A stretch of DNA of 7,479 nucleotides from Clostridiales bacterium (GTDB lineage: Bacteria > Bacillota > Clostridia > Oscillospirales > Ruminococcaceae): the NCBI GenBank assembly GCA_029007575.1, contig JAQXIB010000065.1:1-7479 (forward strand). Direction: 5' to 3'. The translations under genes and the position numbers were made by a program. Shown here piece after piece: positions 6,731 through 7,479 of the stretch. Each line of letters starts with the position of its first letter. The first letter of the stretch is position 1. The notes beneath the pieces are model-generated. The model had not been told where the DNA came from. It saw only the letters and a program-made list of their open reading frames with translations, and searched no databases.

Positions 6731-6736
6731 CCTCTC
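6731..6736 (-). promoter_or_regulatory. Ribosome binding site that fixes the start of the NHL-Yip1 gene
   Basis: GAGAGG on the coding strand lies seven bases before ATG 6723-6721. Two GTG codons at 6729-6724 directly before the ATG are too close to this site (one and four bases) to be preferred. The site falls in the 29-base gap after the permease stop, which rules out the much longer reading that would overlap the permease. Confidence 0.75.
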
Positions 6737-6752
6737 GGTACTAAATTATCAG

Positions 6753-7479
6753 CTATTTCAAACCGGAATGAGCCATTGTTTGCATTACGGAGCTTTGAGA
6801 ATACAGGAAAATTAAAATCGGCGGGATCATCATGATAACGCTGACCGCCGAGCCCGCTCCGGCACGGGTGATACCACCCGACGCAATTGTGGAAAGTACG
6901 CTCGGAAGCAATTTCAAATTTTCGCTGTAAATATAAGTTTGAGGATTGCTGTTCCAAAGTGCCTGAAAGGTAAAAATAATGACAGTCAGCCACGCTGGCT
7001 TTGCAGACGGCATGACGATGCGAAAGAAAACAGAATATTCACTTGCGCCGTCAATACGCGCAGCCTCTAATGTAGCATCCGGTATTGATGCCGTTAAGAA
7101 TTGTTGCATCAAAAAGACACCCATCGTTCCTGCCATGACCGGTAAAATAACAGCCCAATAAGTATTGATCGTTCCAAGCCCGGCAAGGATAATATATCGC
7201 GGGAGCGTAATCGCATCTCCCTGAAACAGCAAAGCAAACACGACCAGTATGGATATTAAAGCTTTGCCCGGAAACCTTGCCTTTGCCAAAGGATATGCTG
7301 CCATCGAAGCAACAATCGCATAGATCACCGTTCCGCCGACAGAGACAAAAACGCTGTTAAAGATATATCTGGAAAAAGGAACCCATAAATTTCCCGCCAA
7401 TTCAAAAACCATTTTAAAGTTTTCGAATGTCGGATTTTTTACAAAAAAGCGCGGAGGGAATGCATAATATTCCTCGATC
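6753..7479 (-). CDS. CUT1-type carbohydrate ABC transporter permease, MalG family, canonical (partial at right edge)
   Basis: The C-terminal 241 residues of a sugar-importer permease; the frame is open to the right edge, so the true start lies outside. The first visible residues, IEEYYAFPPRFFVKNPTFEN, are the usual segment after the first membrane helix in MalG-type proteins, and the ATG at 7412 is internal. Family marks follow in order: AAYPLAKARFPGKAL, PRYIILAGLGTINTYW, the EAA loop LEAARIDGASEYSVFFRIVM (then P) and the ending VMQTMAHSGLK. Perhaps 50 residues are missing. It is the canonical member of the two MalG-type proteins here, and its sequence is clearly distinct from that at 328-1311. 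Its MalF partner is expected just beyond the right edge. The NHL-Yip1 gene starts 29 bases after its TAG. Family assignment is secure; the substrate is unknown. Confidence 0.93.
   Translation of the reverse strand, partial: IEEYYAFPPRFFVKNPTFENFKMVFELAGNLWVPFSRYIFNSVFVSVGGTVIYAIVASMAAYPLAKARFPGKALISILVVFALLFQGDAITLPRYIILAGLGTINTYWAVILPVMAGTMGVFLMQQFLTASIPDATLEAARIDGASEYSVFFRIVMPSAKPAWLTVIIFTFQALWNSNPQTYIYSENLKLLPSVLSTIASGGITRAGAGSAVSVIMMIPPILIFLYSQSSVMQTMAHSGLK

Noticed and set aside
6724..6993. 90-codon N-terminal extension of the NHL-Yip1 gene
   Set aside because: It would overlap the coding end of the MalG-type gene, lacks a signal peptide at its own start, and the ATG at 6723 has a well-placed GAGAGG followed by a typical signal peptide.
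328..7479. Recent duplication of the MalG-type gene
   Set aside because: The two proteins differ in their central loop, C-terminus and most positions outside the EAA region, so they are old paralogues or separate acquisitions.

Overview
The window is a densely packed piece of one minus-strand operon from a Gram-positive anaerobe-type genome, most likely Bacillota (Clostridia or a relative). This is inferred from the strong AGGAGG-type ribosome binding sites, the moderate GC content, and the pairing of CUT1-type sugar permeases with NHL/Yip1 and DUF5696-type proteins. Transcription runs from high to low coordinates. No gene on the plus strand, RNA gene, mobile element, CRISPR array or intrinsic terminator could be supported.

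In transcription order: (1) 7479-6753, the C-terminal 241 residues of a canonical MalG-type permease that enters from the right edge; (2) 6723-4600, a 707-residue protein with a signal peptide, an NHL beta-propeller, a TPR pair, a transmembrane helix and a C-terminal Yip1-like membrane domain; (3) 4566-2227, a 779-residue exported protein recognised as DUF5696-like, with a probable glycoside-hydrolase-like barrel; (4) 2230-1331, a MalF-type permease whose ATG overlaps the previous stop (ATGA); (5) 1311-328, a second MalG-type permease that is divergent in its outward loops; (6) 242-1, the first 80 residues of an exported protein with a carbohydrate-binding-module-like start, cut by the left edge. 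Gaps between genes are 19-33 bases or an overlap, except for 85 bases before gene 6.

Working model (inference): the locus imports a complex glycan. The DUF5696 protein would bind or cut it at the cell surface, the NHL-TPR-Yip1 protein would be a membrane scaffold or sensor, and two permease pairs would move the products. The partner of gene 1 would lie beyond the right edge. No ATPase and no proven solute-binding protein is present in the window. Gene 6 may be a large CBM-bearing binding protein or an enzyme.

The most interesting non-coding structure is in the 85-base spacer at 243-327 and just before it. A two-part hairpin sits over the permease stop codon, followed by a perfect Shine-Dalgarno with no start codon, a small dyad, and then a second perfect Shine-Dalgarno for gene 6. 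This looks like a device for expressing the exported gene at a different level from the permeases. A weaker stem-loop at 4569-4603 joins the stop codon of the Yip1 gene to the ribosome site of the DUF5696 gene.
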